NCBI GenBank assembly: GCA_017645645.1
Contig: JAGCOB010000019.1
Span: 1-64,000, forward strand
Source: Prevotella sp.
Lineage (GTDB): Bacteria > Bacteroidota > Bacteroidia > Bacteroidales > Bacteroidaceae
Reading direction: 5' to 3'
Length of the DNA: 64,000 bases
In this document: piece by piece, positions 1 through 8,279 of the stretch
Layout: each line of letters begins with the position of its first letter
Position numbering within the stretch: position 1 is the stretch's first letter
Translations under genes and position numbers: made by a program
Notes under the pieces: generated by a model
What the model saw: the letters and a program-made list of their open reading frames with translations, nothing else
The model's database searches: none
Told to the model about the DNA's origin: nothing

Positions 1-240
1 CGATTGGCTGAATATATCCGAGAGTCTGCCTTGAAGTCTGAGGTCGTGCAGCCACATACCGAGGCAGACATGAAAGAGTATCGAACACTGGTAGGTATGG
101 CGAATAACCTTAACCAACTGACGAGACTTGCCCATCAGGACGGCATCATCTACCTATACTCTCCGTTAGACAGACTGCTTGGAGAGATTACTGATGTGAT
201 AAGAGAGCACAAACAAATCACCAACAAGAAGAAAAGATGA
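1..240 (+). CDS. mobC: Mobilization accessory protein, MobC-like (5' end missing)
   Basis: The reading frame is open from the first base of the window (Arg-Leu-Ala-Glu-Tyr-Ile-Arg-Glu-Ser) to a TGA at 238-240, so the true start lies upstream; a TTG at 4 is not a convincing start. The 'EYIRESAL' stretch followed by a helical region with 'NNLNQLTRLAH' is the pattern of plasmid MobC relaxosome proteins, which help the relaxase open the DNA at oriT. The stop overlaps the relaxase start in an ATGA, implying translational coupling. The family call rests on the motif and the neighbour; the N-terminal DNA-binding part is outside the window. Confidence 0.75.
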   Translation, partial: RLAEYIRESALKSEVVQPHTEADMKEYRTLVGMANNLNQLTRLAHQDGIIYLYSPLDRLLGEITDVIREHKQITNKKKR

Positions 241-1196
241 TAGGGAAAATCATGAAGGCGGCATCTTTTAGCAGATGCGTCCACTACGTCACAGGCAAGG
301 AGGAAGCAAGAATCCTTGCCTGTGATGGCGTGTTGCTGACCTCAACGCAGGACATCATTGACAGTTTTGAGTTTCAGCGGCAGATGAATCCCAGAATTTC
401 AAAGCCAGTAGGCCATATCGCCCTGAGTTTTCTGCCAGAGGACAAGGATAAACTGACCGACGAGATGATAACAAAGATTGCACGGGAGTACATGGAACTG
501 ATGGACATTAAGGACACTCAGTTTATCCTTGTCCGTCACTTTGACAATGGCAACCCCCACTGCCATCTGGTCTATAACCGCATCAACAACGAGGGCAAGA
601 CCATTTCAGACCAGAATGATTTCAGACGGAATGAGCAGGTCACGAAACAGCTTAAACGGAAGTATGGCCTGACATTCTCAAAGGGCAAGGGTAGGACTAA
701 AACCGAGCGGTTAAGGGGAACGGAGAGAACGAAATATGAGATCTATCGTGCCGTCGGTACAGCCTTAATGCGCTGCAAGTCATGGTCAGAGTTTGTGAAT
801 CACCTCAAAGCGAATGGCGTGGAAGTGGAACTTGTTATGAAACGGAATGGCAGTAAAAATCTGAATGACCTACAGGGCATGCGCTTCACAAAAGACGGCA
901 TTACGTTCAAGGCTTCGCAAATCAGAAGGGGACTGTCATTCACTGCAATTATCTCAAAACTTGAGAGCAACGCCAAGAAGGAACAACAAAAAGAGACCAT
1001 TAATCAGCAACAGACAAGACAATTGGAGCCACCAAGACTAGAGATCCGTTATGAACATCAAGAACATGAAGCATCATTTGTAGGCATCCCTTCATTGGGA
1101 TTGTTTGAGTCCAATAACCCTGTCTATGACCCAGCCGAAGAAGAGTTCCGCCGACAGATGCAGAAGAAGAAAAAGAAGCGTGGGCCAAGACTATAA
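237..1196 (+). CDS. mobA: MobA-type relaxase (relaxase/mobilization nuclease domain)
   Basis: This 319-aa protein has the relaxase layout: an N-terminal strand with a candidate catalytic Tyr17 (CVHYVTG), then the metal-binding histidine motif HFDNGNPHCHLVYNRIN with His101, His108 and His110. Such enzymes nick one strand at oriT, stay bound to the 5' end and pilot the strand during conjugative mobilization. The C-terminal third is basic and rich in Gln/Lys, as in short Bacteroidetes MobP relaxases. It overlaps mobC by 4 bp. No coupling protein or transfer genes are in view, so the element would be mobilizable rather than self-transmissible, or the rest lies to the left. Confidence 0.9.
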   Translation: MIGKIMKAASFSRCVHYVTGKEEARILACDGVLLTSTQDIIDSFEFQRQMNPRISKPVGHIALSFLPEDKDKLTDEMITKIAREYMELMDIKDTQFILVRHFDNGNPHCHLVYNRINNEGKTISDQNDFRRNEQVTKQLKRKYGLTFSKGKGRTKTERLRGTERTKYEIYRAVGTALMRCKSWSEFVNHLKANGVEVELVMKRNGSKNLNDLQGMRFTKDGITFKASQIRRGLSFTAIISKLESNAKKEQQKETINQQQTRQLEPPRLEIRYEHQEHEASFVGIPSLGLFESNNPVYDPAEEEFRRQMQKKKKKRGPRL

Positions 1197-1215
1197 TAAA
1201 CTCGAATAGCGAAAA

Positions 1216-1247
1216 TGGGAGCCTGTTCAAATTGTGACGGGCTCTCA
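1216..1247. terminator. Possible weak terminator hairpin after mobA
   Basis: GAGCCTGT (1219-1226) can pair with ACGGGCTC (1237-1244) with one G-U pair, between the convergent mobA and the 134-aa gene. There is no clear T-run on either side, so this is only suggestive. Confidence 0.3.
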
Positions 1248-1290
1248 TCAATCACATCTGAAGTTCAGCTAGAAAGACTTGCGATTTACC

Positions 1291-1695
1291 CTACGGGAAA
1301 ATGGGATAAACTGGGGAACGTAGCTGACATATGATTTCCATAAGTCGTTCAGCACTGCCATTCCGAAATTTGAGTGGGAGCGTTTTGAGTTGATCTTCGG
1401 TAATAAAGAACGAGAAACCTTGCAGTCGGGTGAAGAGGTTTTCGTAATTAACCTTCACCTGCGCCTCCATTCTTTCGAATAGCGAATCTTTATCACCATC
1501 AACAAAATGCATATAAAGCGCATCGCCTCGCATAGGCGAATGTGGCGCAAAGGTGGTTCCCTTTGGAACAACACATTTGTCTGCTCCAGTGAATGGAGCC
1601 GCGAAATGTACCAGATACTCCAGCTCTGTATCTTCTGTCAGTTCAAAGACGTTCTCGTCAATCTTCAGTGCTTCAATTTGCTCTTGTGTAGCCAT
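1291..1695 (-). CDS. Hypothetical protein, 134 aa
   Basis: I do not recognise the family. The protein is soluble, acidic in its first half and has no signal peptide, membrane segment or cysteine cluster. It starts MATQEQIEALK and ends with SPVYPIFP. It has its own Bacteroidetes-type promoter just upstream and runs convergent to mobA and divergent from the island operon. Its position inside the mobilization/island segment suggests accessory cargo; no function can be assigned. Confidence 0.6.
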   Translation of the reverse strand: MATQEQIEALKIDENVFELTEDTELEYLVHFAAPFTGADKCVVPKGTTFAPHSPMRGDALYMHFVDGDKDSLFERMEAQVKVNYENLFTRLQGFSFFITEDQLKTLPLKFRNGSAERLMEIICQLRSPVYPIFP

Positions 1696-1714
1696 GGATT
1701 TCTATTCTTTTTTG

Positions 1715-1746
1715 CAAAAGTAGGCATTTTTATCGATTTATCCAAA
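1715..1746 (-). promoter_or_regulatory. Promoter for the 134-aa gene (TTTG-N20-TACTTTTG)
   Basis: On the minus strand TTTG (1743-1746) is followed after exactly 20 nt by TACTTTTG (1715-1722), the -33/-7 pattern of the Bacteroidetes primary sigma factor. The start codon is about 20 nt downstream. Confidence 0.7.
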
Positions 1747-1818
1747 TAAAATGGTCTTCGCAAGGCTTGTGGAAGTAACTTTTTTAGGTTATTATGCATA
1801 TCATTAGAAAAATATTCG

Positions 1819-1826
1819 TATCTTTG
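1819..1826 (+). promoter_or_regulatory. Putative -7 box (TATCTTTG) of the island operon
   Basis: TATCTTTG fits TAnnTTTG and lies 36 nt before the start of the 83-aa gene. A good -33 TTTG at the usual spacing is not present, so the promoter may be weak or activated. It is divergent from the 134-aa gene promoter, about 75 bp away. Confidence 0.5.
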
Positions 1827-1862
1827 TGGTCAAAAATTGGCAATACATAAAAAGGATATAGT

Positions 1863-2114
1863 ATGGAAATTAAAGAGAATAGATTAAAGAGTATTCTAAC
1901 AGACTTAGAGAGATTTAGGTCAGAATATTATTCTGCAAGTGGTAGAACACGTGATAGAATTGCAGATAATGTTAGGGGTTATGGTAATAATTTGCCCGAT
2001 GAATTATATTTAGAACTTAATCAGAATAGTGCAAGTGGTCTTTTTAGGCATGGTTTTTTCGAGTCAGATTTAGACCGTTCAATAAGCATACTTTCAGGTA
2101 TGTTGGATACATGA
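1863..2114 (+). CDS. Small hypothetical protein, 83 aa, first gene of the island operon
   Basis: This small charged protein (MEIKENRLKSILTDLERF...) has a predicted helical N-terminal half and no cysteines, signal or membrane segment. I do not recognise it. It is AT-rich like the next genes and lies 12 bp before the methyltransferase, so it is probably co-transcribed. As a leading small gene it could be a specificity or inhibitory partner; that is only inference from position. Confidence 0.6.
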   Translation: MEIKENRLKSILTDLERFRSEYYSASGRTRDRIADNVRGYGNNLPDELYLELNQNSASGLFRHGFFESDLDRSISILSGMLDT

Positions 2115-2126
2115 TTTAAAAGTAAA

Positions 2127-2930
2127 ATGGTCACATCAGTTCAATTGCCGCAGTGGCTTGATAACCTACTTTTCGAGCAGCTAGGAGCGAAATATTGTCG
2201 TTCCAATGCTGATATGACTGTTATTGATTGGGACAAAAACGATGTTCTTAATTATCTAGGAACTTATTTCCCACGTAGTTATACTGAGTCATATTGCATC
2301 TTTTATGAGTTCTTTAATAATTATCCAAATCATTTTGTTGACAAAGAAGAAATCTCTATTTTTGATTTTGGATGTGGTACAGGCGGCGAGATAATTGGAT
2401 TGCTGAATGCGATTTCAGAATGCTTGCTGCAAATCAACACCGTTCACGTTGTCGCAATGGATGGCAATCACCACTCATTGAGGTTATTTGAAAACGTAAT
2501 TGCTGAATATACGACAAGAACTCGGCTATGTATTAGTCATAGAATAATGCCTTTGACCATTGATGACTTCTATGATTTACACGTAATGAACTCTGTTTTG
2601 GCGGGGAACTTTGATATATTCATGTCATTCAAGGCCATTTGTGAATTTGTAACAAAAGAACGTTTTGAACAGCAGAATGCATATACTCACATCGCCAATA
2701 CGTTCCTTCCTCGCATCAACAATGACGGTATTATGGTGTTAGTGGACGTATCTACTTATAACAACGTGTCGCAAGAATGGTTGCCAATGATGATGGATGA
2801 AGGGATTAGACATAGCCCATGTCGTGTGGCGCTTAGAAATGAAGGCTATAATCAGACATTTACCGTTACTCACCAAAAACGGACAAATGATATTAGTAAA
2901 ATTGCGTGGAGAATAATTCAAAAACTATAA
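2127..2930 (+). CDS. Class I SAM-dependent methyltransferase of unknown target
   Basis: The 267-aa protein carries the SAM-binding motif I 'IFDFGCGTGGE' at about residues 77-88, followed by an acidic motif II-like 'VVAMDGNHHSLRLF'. Where amino-DNA methyltransferases have a (D/N/S)PP(Y/F/W) catalytic motif, this one shows 'FDIFMSFKAICEF'. It therefore does not look like a restriction-modification DNA methylase; RNA, protein or a small molecule is as likely. It lies 12 bp after the 83-aa gene and 4 bp before the helicase gene. AT-rich codon use differs from genes to the right of the island. Confidence 0.8.
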   Translation: MVTSVQLPQWLDNLLFEQLGAKYCRSNADMTVIDWDKNDVLNYLGTYFPRSYTESYCIFYEFFNNYPNHFVDKEEISIFDFGCGTGGEIIGLLNAISECLLQINTVHVVAMDGNHHSLRLFENVIAEYTTRTRLCISHRIMPLTIDDFYDLHVMNSVLAGNFDIFMSFKAICEFVTKERFEQQNAYTHIANTFLPRINNDGIMVLVDVSTYNNVSQEWLPMMMDEGIRHSPCRVALRNEGYNQTFTVTHQKRTNDISKIAWRIIQKL

Positions 2931-2934
2931 ATAT

Positions 2935-3993
2935 ATGAAGAAAGATTGGATGATAAAAGAGTCCGAACTGGACGAGGATCAAATCAAAGTACTAATGGCG
3001 ACCCTCGATAAATCATGCATAGTTACAGGCTGTGCAGGTAGCGGAAAATCTGTACTTGCGCTAATCAAAGCGCAACGAATACAGAAAGAGCGTGGAAACA
3101 ACTATAAGATAATTGTTTTCACGAAGGCATTATGTCACTATATGAATTCTGGAAGAAAAGAACTTGGGCTTAAGAATCAGTTCGTCTATCATTGGCAATG
3201 GAAACACCGTCAAAACTGTCCTTCAGCAGATTATATGATTGTTGATGAAATCCAAGATTTTGATGAGGAAGAGATAAAGGAATTCATAGGGGCTACCAAC
3301 AAATATTTCTTTTTCTTTGGAGACACAGCGCAGTCTATATACGAAGGACTTAAAGATACCCTTCCAGTCGAAGAAGTTGGATATCTTCTTCCCAAAGGAG
3401 AAAAGCCCAAGGGCTTTGGATTGTTCCGTAATTATCGACTACCAATAAATGTAGCCAGATACGTTCAATACGTGGGTGTCAACCTTGATCCTTTCGAAGA
3501 GAGTACTTACAAAAGTCCAGAAAAAGCAATACCGTTTGTTCTGAATTGTTCAAATACAAAGGAACAAGTGATTTCTATTTGTAGTATTATTAAACGCAAA
3601 GATTTGTCTGACGTTGCTATATTGCTGCCAGATAATGATATGGTAAAAGATATCGGTGAATTACTAAAACAACAAGGCGTCGATTTTGAAATGCGATATA
3701 ATGATAAAGAAGATTGGCGTAATAGTGTGGATACCCTTGATTTTTCGTCAACTAACCCAAAGTTAATGACATATCATAGTGCTAAAGGACTACAATTTGA
3801 GACTGTTTTCCTACCTCGTATAGAGGACTTTGTCGATGATAGAAGTTCTGACAGCAAGGCTCTATATGTGGCGATGACTCGCACATACCGCTATCTTTAC
3901 ATTATGTATAGTGGTCAATTACCCAAACCTCTTAGTGATATTCCTGCAAATTTATATAAGACAACAGAAACCGAAGAAGTTGAAGACATTTAA
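2935..3993 (+). CDS. Compact UvrD/Rep-like superfamily 1 helicase
   Basis: All core SF1 motifs are visible in 352 aa: Q-motif 'LDEDQIKVL', Walker A 'GCAGSGKS' (about 32-39), Walker B 'VDEIQDF' (about 103-109), motif III 'GDTAQSIYE', motif V 'TYHSAKGLQFE' and motif VI 'YVAMTRTYRYLYI'. The large 1B/2B insertions of UvrD (about 700 aa) are missing, and no nuclease domain is attached. It should be an ATP-driven DNA or RNA translocase. The stop is 1 nt from the next start. The neighbour is not an OLD-family nuclease, so this is not a Gabija pair. Confidence 0.85.
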   Translation: MKKDWMIKESELDEDQIKVLMATLDKSCIVTGCAGSGKSVLALIKAQRIQKERGNNYKIIVFTKALCHYMNSGRKELGLKNQFVYHWQWKHRQNCPSADYMIVDEIQDFDEEEIKEFIGATNKYFFFFGDTAQSIYEGLKDTLPVEEVGYLLPKGEKPKGFGLFRNYRLPINVARYVQYVGVNLDPFEESTYKSPEKAIPFVLNCSNTKEQVISICSIIKRKDLSDVAILLPDNDMVKDIGELLKQQGVDFEMRYNDKEDWRNSVDTLDFSSTNPKLMTYHSAKGLQFETVFLPRIEDFVDDRSSDSKALYVAMTRTYRYLYIMYSGQLPKPLSDIPANLYKTTETEEVEDI

Positions 3994-3994
3994 T

Positions 3995-6184
3995 ATGAAG
4001 AAGTTATATATTCCAACCTCGACGTTGAATTTCAATAACATCCTGTCGAGTGAAAGTATTTCTCCCAAAGCATTCTATGCTATAAGAGGGTTCGGATATT
4101 CTCGTTGGCAGGAAGTGGCGGAGAACAACCAAGAGAATACAATCCTGTTATATGAAGAACCTTTCGAGTTCGTCCGTCCTGTAAGTGACGTGGAGGATCA
4201 TCCGATGCTTGTGGAAATAACAACTGACAAAGAGTATCCTTCTATAGCATCAGGTGTGTATTATAGCGATGAAAGCATCTATCTTTCTCCCTGGCGAACA
4301 CGTTTCATCTTTTTCACAGAGCAAGACCGGCGTGTAGCCTTATCTATATCAGACAGTAGCCTTGAAACTAAAATGATAGGCCTCTACCATCGTCAACTAT
4401 ATGTTGAGACTTATCAGAATGAAGAGCAACCTGTCTATACAAATACTATTCCCTTAAACAAAGAGGCTGTTAAATATGATGTGCGTATTAATAAAATGAA
4501 GGGGTTACTCTATGGTTATTACATAGGTGCATTGTTGTCAAGCAACCCTGAACTGACAGACAAGGCCAATACGCTACAGGAGATCCAGAATATTTTCTCG
4601 TCTATATTATCTTCCGAGTCGCATTCGCCTACAGTTCTTCAGCATGAGAAATTGAATGTCTGTTTCGCAAATTTGAAGAAATTCGACCCTGTTGTCAGCT
4701 ATCTTCAAAAGGTTGTGAAAGAAAACTTTAGGGTAGAAGACATAATCGTGAGCCTGTCTAGATATGGAGTTGTGTTCCCGTCAACATTCGATGAGGAGCG
4801 AATCATTGATTCATTACAATATGCAACAGAAGATTACAATCCTGCTTACGATTGGTTGAAGAGAGAAAAAGACAGTCTCAGAAAAGAGGAGATTACACAA
4901 CGGAAATATCTGGCAACTTCATCAGAAGAAATCGTATTGACTGATAATGCTTTGTCAAAGATTGTAAATACTAATCTGACGGACAATACGGAACAACAAT
5001 TGATGAAGGCCTGGGTAAACGGCGTTCTTTCATCTTCTGAATATAATGGCAAAATCACGACATTTGCAGAGACTCTATCAGATGAAGTTACTAGAAAAGC
5101 AAAGGAAGTCTATGCAGACGGTTGGGATGAAAGTCGCGCAAAAGTGGAGTTGAACCAAATGCGCAGGTATATCCGAGCACAAGAGTCCTCAATAACATGG
5201 AAGAACGATGTGTTTTCTGCTATTGCAGCAGTACTGGCAAAAGGTAGCGACTGGGAACAACTACGCAGCTTTATGCAGAGCAAGTTGATGTCAGATTATC
5301 GTATGGCCTTCGCATTGTATGGAGAGTTGAATGGTTTCGCGAATTTGACAAGGGACTTCACAGATAATTTGTTTGGGCTACGGGACAATCGTAAGTATAT
5401 AGCTGAAGTTTACAAAGAAATTTATGGGCAATTGCACGGGATTGATCCAACGTATGGGAATGTCACTATTTTAGAAACTTCTCCTACTATAGCTGAAGGC
5501 AATACATCAGAAATGGACGTAAAAGAGACTTCAGTCATTGAGTCAGAAAATGATGTCATAAATTTAAGAGAAAGAGTACAGGGTGTTGTTGCTTCACATC
5601 CAAGAATTAAAATATCCGATAAAGACAAGCAAACCATTGATTGGGCTATTGGCAAAGCTCATAACAATGAAATTGATTTTATCGAAATTGTTTCTCAAGA
5701 ATTGGAAAGCTTGGAAAAAGGTATCTTCCCTTGGCTTCAAAAGGAACTATACCCGGAATGGAAATCTCAGAAGGCCAAACACAGTACAAGAAAGAAGAGT
5801 AATTCAGCCAAAGAGCCCAATCTTTTTGAACATATAGTTGATGGCGTGACTAAACTATTTGATAAAAAAACGACTGGAAGTAAAAGATACAAAAGTATCA
5901 TTGATGATGTCCTAGCTGTTAATGTCTTGAAGAGTTGCCATTTCTTAGCATCTGATACTAAAATGAAAGTTGTTGATTTGTTTATCGACTTCCAAAAAAG
6001 TTATCAAACAGGATTCTATTATAAGAATCAGGATCGTTATAAACGAAACAATTCCGATGTTATAGATCATTTTGTAAAATGGTGCTTATCATCTAAAAAT
6101 AATAAAGCAATCGCTTGGAGTCCAGAAAATAGTAAGTTGATGGATGATTTGAAGAAATATCTTATGGAAATATATGGCGACTGA
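3995..6184 (+). CDS. Unrecognised 729-aa protein of the island operon
   Basis: I chose ATG 3995 (MKKLYIPTSTLNFNNILSSE) because it directly follows the helicase stop; an in-frame ATG at 3911 would lie inside the helicase gene. The N-terminal ~200 residues look like mixed strands with many aromatics (GFGYSRW, SPWRTRFIFF). The middle (about 230-500) is mostly helical, and a basic linker (about 588-607) leads to a helical C-terminal region. There is no Walker motif, signal peptide or obvious nuclease motif. The size suggests a scaffold or substrate-recognition subunit. Its end overlaps the DUF1848 gene by 11 bp. Confidence 0.8.
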   Translation: MKKLYIPTSTLNFNNILSSESISPKAFYAIRGFGYSRWQEVAENNQENTILLYEEPFEFVRPVSDVEDHPMLVEITTDKEYPSIASGVYYSDESIYLSPWRTRFIFFTEQDRRVALSISDSSLETKMIGLYHRQLYVETYQNEEQPVYTNTIPLNKEAVKYDVRINKMKGLLYGYYIGALLSSNPELTDKANTLQEIQNIFSSILSSESHSPTVLQHEKLNVCFANLKKFDPVVSYLQKVVKENFRVEDIIVSLSRYGVVFPSTFDEERIIDSLQYATEDYNPAYDWLKREKDSLRKEEITQRKYLATSSEEIVLTDNALSKIVNTNLTDNTEQQLMKAWVNGVLSSSEYNGKITTFAETLSDEVTRKAKEVYADGWDESRAKVELNQMRRYIRAQESSITWKNDVFSAIAAVLAKGSDWEQLRSFMQSKLMSDYRMAFALYGELNGFANLTRDFTDNLFGLRDNRKYIAEVYKEIYGQLHGIDPTYGNVTILETSPTIAEGNTSEMDVKETSVIESENDVINLRERVQGVVASHPRIKISDKDKQTIDWAIGKAHNNEIDFIEIVSQELESLEKGIFPWLQKELYPEWKSQKAKHSTRKKSNSAKEPNLFEHIVDGVTKLFDKKTTGSKRYKSIIDDVLAVNVLKSCHFLASDTKMKVVDLFIDFQKSYQTGFYYKNQDRYKRNNSDVIDHFVKWCLSSKNNKAIAWSPENSKLMDDLKKYLMEIYGD

Positions 6185-7217
6185 CAGAATTGTAATAACA
6201 ACAGATCAAGGCGAACAAGTAGAAGCAACGGCTCCAGTCATTATCTCAGCAAGTCGTTCTACGGACATACCTGCTTTTTATGCCAAGTGGTTCTTTAACC
6301 GTTTGGCTATTGGCTATTGCGCTTGGTATAATCCGTTTAATCAACAAAAGATGTATATATCTTTTGCAAGATGTCGTGTGATTGTTTTTTGGACAAAGGA
6401 TCCTTCGCCCATTATACCCTATCTGTCAGAACTGGATAAAAGAGGGATACATTACTATTTCCAGGTTACACTGAATGATTATGAGCAAGAAGGATTTGAA
6501 CCGAATGTCCCATCAGTAAAGTCCCGTATAGCCACCTTTAGAGAACTGTCTGAGCTAATTGGAAAGGAACGGGTGATTTGGCGCTTTGACCCCTTGATTG
6601 TTACGCCACAATTATCTACAGATATGCTGTTAGAAAGAATTCGAGGGTTACATCATTGCCTGAATGACTATACCGACAAACTGGTATTCAGTTTTGTTGA
6701 TGTGAGAGCCTATCGCAAAGTACAGACTAATCTTGTAAAGGAAACTCCATTCTTTACAAAGGACGATGTGGAGCAGGCTGAAATGACATACGAACAGCGG
6801 ATGGAAATAGTCAGGGGTCTGACAGCAATACGGGATATGTATCCCAAACGGATTCAATTGGCTACATGTGCAGAAGACATAGACCTAGAACGATATGGCA
6901 TAGAGCACAACCGCTGTATTGACGGCGAATTGATGAAGCGTATCTTTGCAGATGACAAGGAACTTGTTTACTATCTTCACACATTGAAGTGGCCAGAAAA
7001 AGACATGTTTGGAGAGATTCCTCCAATCCCACAGAAACTCAAGAATGTGAAGGATACTGGACAACGAAAGATATGTGGCTGCATGGTGAGCAAAGATATT
7101 GGTATGTACAACACCTGTCGCCACTTCTGTGTGTATTGTTATGCTAACACAAGTAAAGAGGCTGTGCTAAGGAATAAAGACAAGCATAATGATGAGAGTG
7201 AGAGTATAATTGGGTAA
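6174..7217 (+). CDS. DUF1848 family protein with C-terminal CxxxCxxC cluster
   Basis: The 347-aa protein shows DUF1848 hallmarks: 'SASRSTDIPAFYAKWF' (from residue 25), 'IVFWTKDPSPIIPYL', 'YYFQVTLNDYE' and 'RVIWRFDPL'. The C-terminus has Cys301, Cys303, then Cys315-x3-Cys319-x2-Cys322 in 'TCRHFCVYCYAN', which resembles the Fe-S site of radical SAM enzymes but sits at the wrong end of the protein. The family has no established function. The 11-bp overlap with the 729-aa gene points to coupled translation and a shared role. Activity is inferred, not shown. Confidence 0.85.
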   Translation: MATDRIVITTDQGEQVEATAPVIISASRSTDIPAFYAKWFFNRLAIGYCAWYNPFNQQKMYISFARCRVIVFWTKDPSPIIPYLSELDKRGIHYYFQVTLNDYEQEGFEPNVPSVKSRIATFRELSELIGKERVIWRFDPLIVTPQLSTDMLLERIRGLHHCLNDYTDKLVFSFVDVRAYRKVQTNLVKETPFFTKDDVEQAEMTYEQRMEIVRGLTAIRDMYPKRIQLATCAEDIDLERYGIEHNRCIDGELMKRIFADDKELVYYLHTLKWPEKDMFGEIPPIPQKLKNVKDTGQRKICGCMVSKDIGMYNTCRHFCVYCYANTSKEAVLRNKDKHNDESESIIG

Positions 7218-7232
7218 AACTTTTTTATAGAA

Positions 7233-8213
7233 ATGGAGTGCGAACACATCATACGTCAATGCAAAAAAGCCCATTATAGCGGTTGGTCAGACGAAGAACT
7301 ACAAATATGTATAGAGAAAGCTAAACAACTTTCTCGCAAAGATCTTTTCCAACTGTTTAATTCGAAATGGATGGATAAGAATGACCCTTTAAGAAGCGTG
7401 TTTTTTTTTCTATTGCATAAAGAAGAAATAGAAAAGAGAGGACAACCAATATCTGTTAGTCGTATGCATATAGGCAGGTGTTTGTTACAGAAGAACTTAA
7501 TAGAAGAATACACCATTGCAAGCGATGAGATTATTGGAAGTGGATATTTTGATGGATATAGCAATTTGAAAAAGATTAATATCAAATTCGATTTCCTGAT
7601 TGATGATGACTGCTATACCAGATTTGGTAGTTATACGCCTAATCTGGAAAGATTTGAGGTAAAAAACAATCGAAGTCCTTTCTTCACCCAAGATGGTATA
7701 CTCTATATGAATATGGATAAGGCGTGGAGAAGAGTGCAGGAAAAAGAAAAAATAAATTATCATTTGTGGAATTGTGAACTCGATTCTCAATCAGGAATCA
7801 TGTTAGTTGCTATGCCTCCGAAATACAAAGAACTATCATTTGAGATACCAGACTTTGTGGAGGTTATAGGCTGTTCTGCATTTTGTGGTTCTAATTTGGA
7901 AAGTTTGACAATCCCCAACTCATTAAAGTACATAGGATTGGGCGGATTGGTGGAAATGTATCATCTCAAAGAATTAAAAGTTCCTAATTCAAATTCAGTA
8001 GGATATATTGGTTTGAGTGGTTCTGGGAAAAAAAAGAATGTAAAAGGACAGGGCGATACAAATCAGTCTATCAGATTTTTTCGGGATTGTAATAACGTGG
8101 GGCATAATGTGGATATAATGTATTCTGATTCAGATGATGAACTGGGTGCTGAACATAGGGAATTCTGGTGTTTCCTTCTTAATGATAATGTATTTGATGA
8201 GGATTTAGAATAA
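7233..8213 (+). CDS. Leucine-rich-repeat (BspA/LRR_5-like) protein
   Basis: The first ~80 residues of this 326-aa protein are helical and charged. From about residue 85 there are irregular repeats such as 'FEIPDFVEVIGCSAFCGSN' and 'LESLTIPNSLKYIGLGGL', the pattern of BspA-type LRR_5 repeats. No signal peptide is visible, so it probably acts in the cytoplasm, unlike most surface BspA proteins. The C-terminus is acidic (DSDDELGAEH, DNVFDEDLE). It follows DUF1848 by 15 bp on the same strand and shares its low GC, so it looks like the last gene of the core operon. LRRs usually bind proteins. Confidence 0.65.
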   Translation: MECEHIIRQCKKAHYSGWSDEELQICIEKAKQLSRKDLFQLFNSKWMDKNDPLRSVFFFLLHKEEIEKRGQPISVSRMHIGRCLLQKNLIEEYTIASDEIIGSGYFDGYSNLKKINIKFDFLIDDDCYTRFGSYTPNLERFEVKNNRSPFFTQDGILYMNMDKAWRRVQEKEKINYHLWNCELDSQSGIMLVAMPPKYKELSFEIPDFVEVIGCSAFCGSNLESLTIPNSLKYIGLGGLVEMYHLKELKVPNSNSVGYIGLSGSGKKKNVKGQGDTNQSIRFFRDCNNVGHNVDIMYSDSDDELGAEHREFWCFLLNDNVFDEDLE

Positions 8214-8233
8214 AAGTGTGTGTAGTCGATAAT

Positions 8234-8279
8234 AACGAGTTGGAGATAAAAACGTTATAAGAAAAAAGTAAAACGAGTT
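8234..8279 (+). repeat. Direct repeat AACGAGTT x2 before the AlbA_2 gene
   Basis: AACGAGTT occurs at 8234-8241 and 8272-8279, 38 bp apart, the second copy touching the ATG at 8280. It could be an operator for the nearby XRE regulator, but chance cannot be excluded. Confidence 0.3.

Noticed and set aside
2127..3993. Restriction-modification or Gabija system
   Set aside because: The methyltransferase lacks the DNA-methylase motif, there is no restriction endonuclease, and no OLD-family nuclease accompanies the helicase.
3911..3994. Upstream ATG of the 729-aa gene at 3911
   Set aside because: It lies within the helicase coding sequence, and the ATG at 3995 directly after the helicase stop is better placed.
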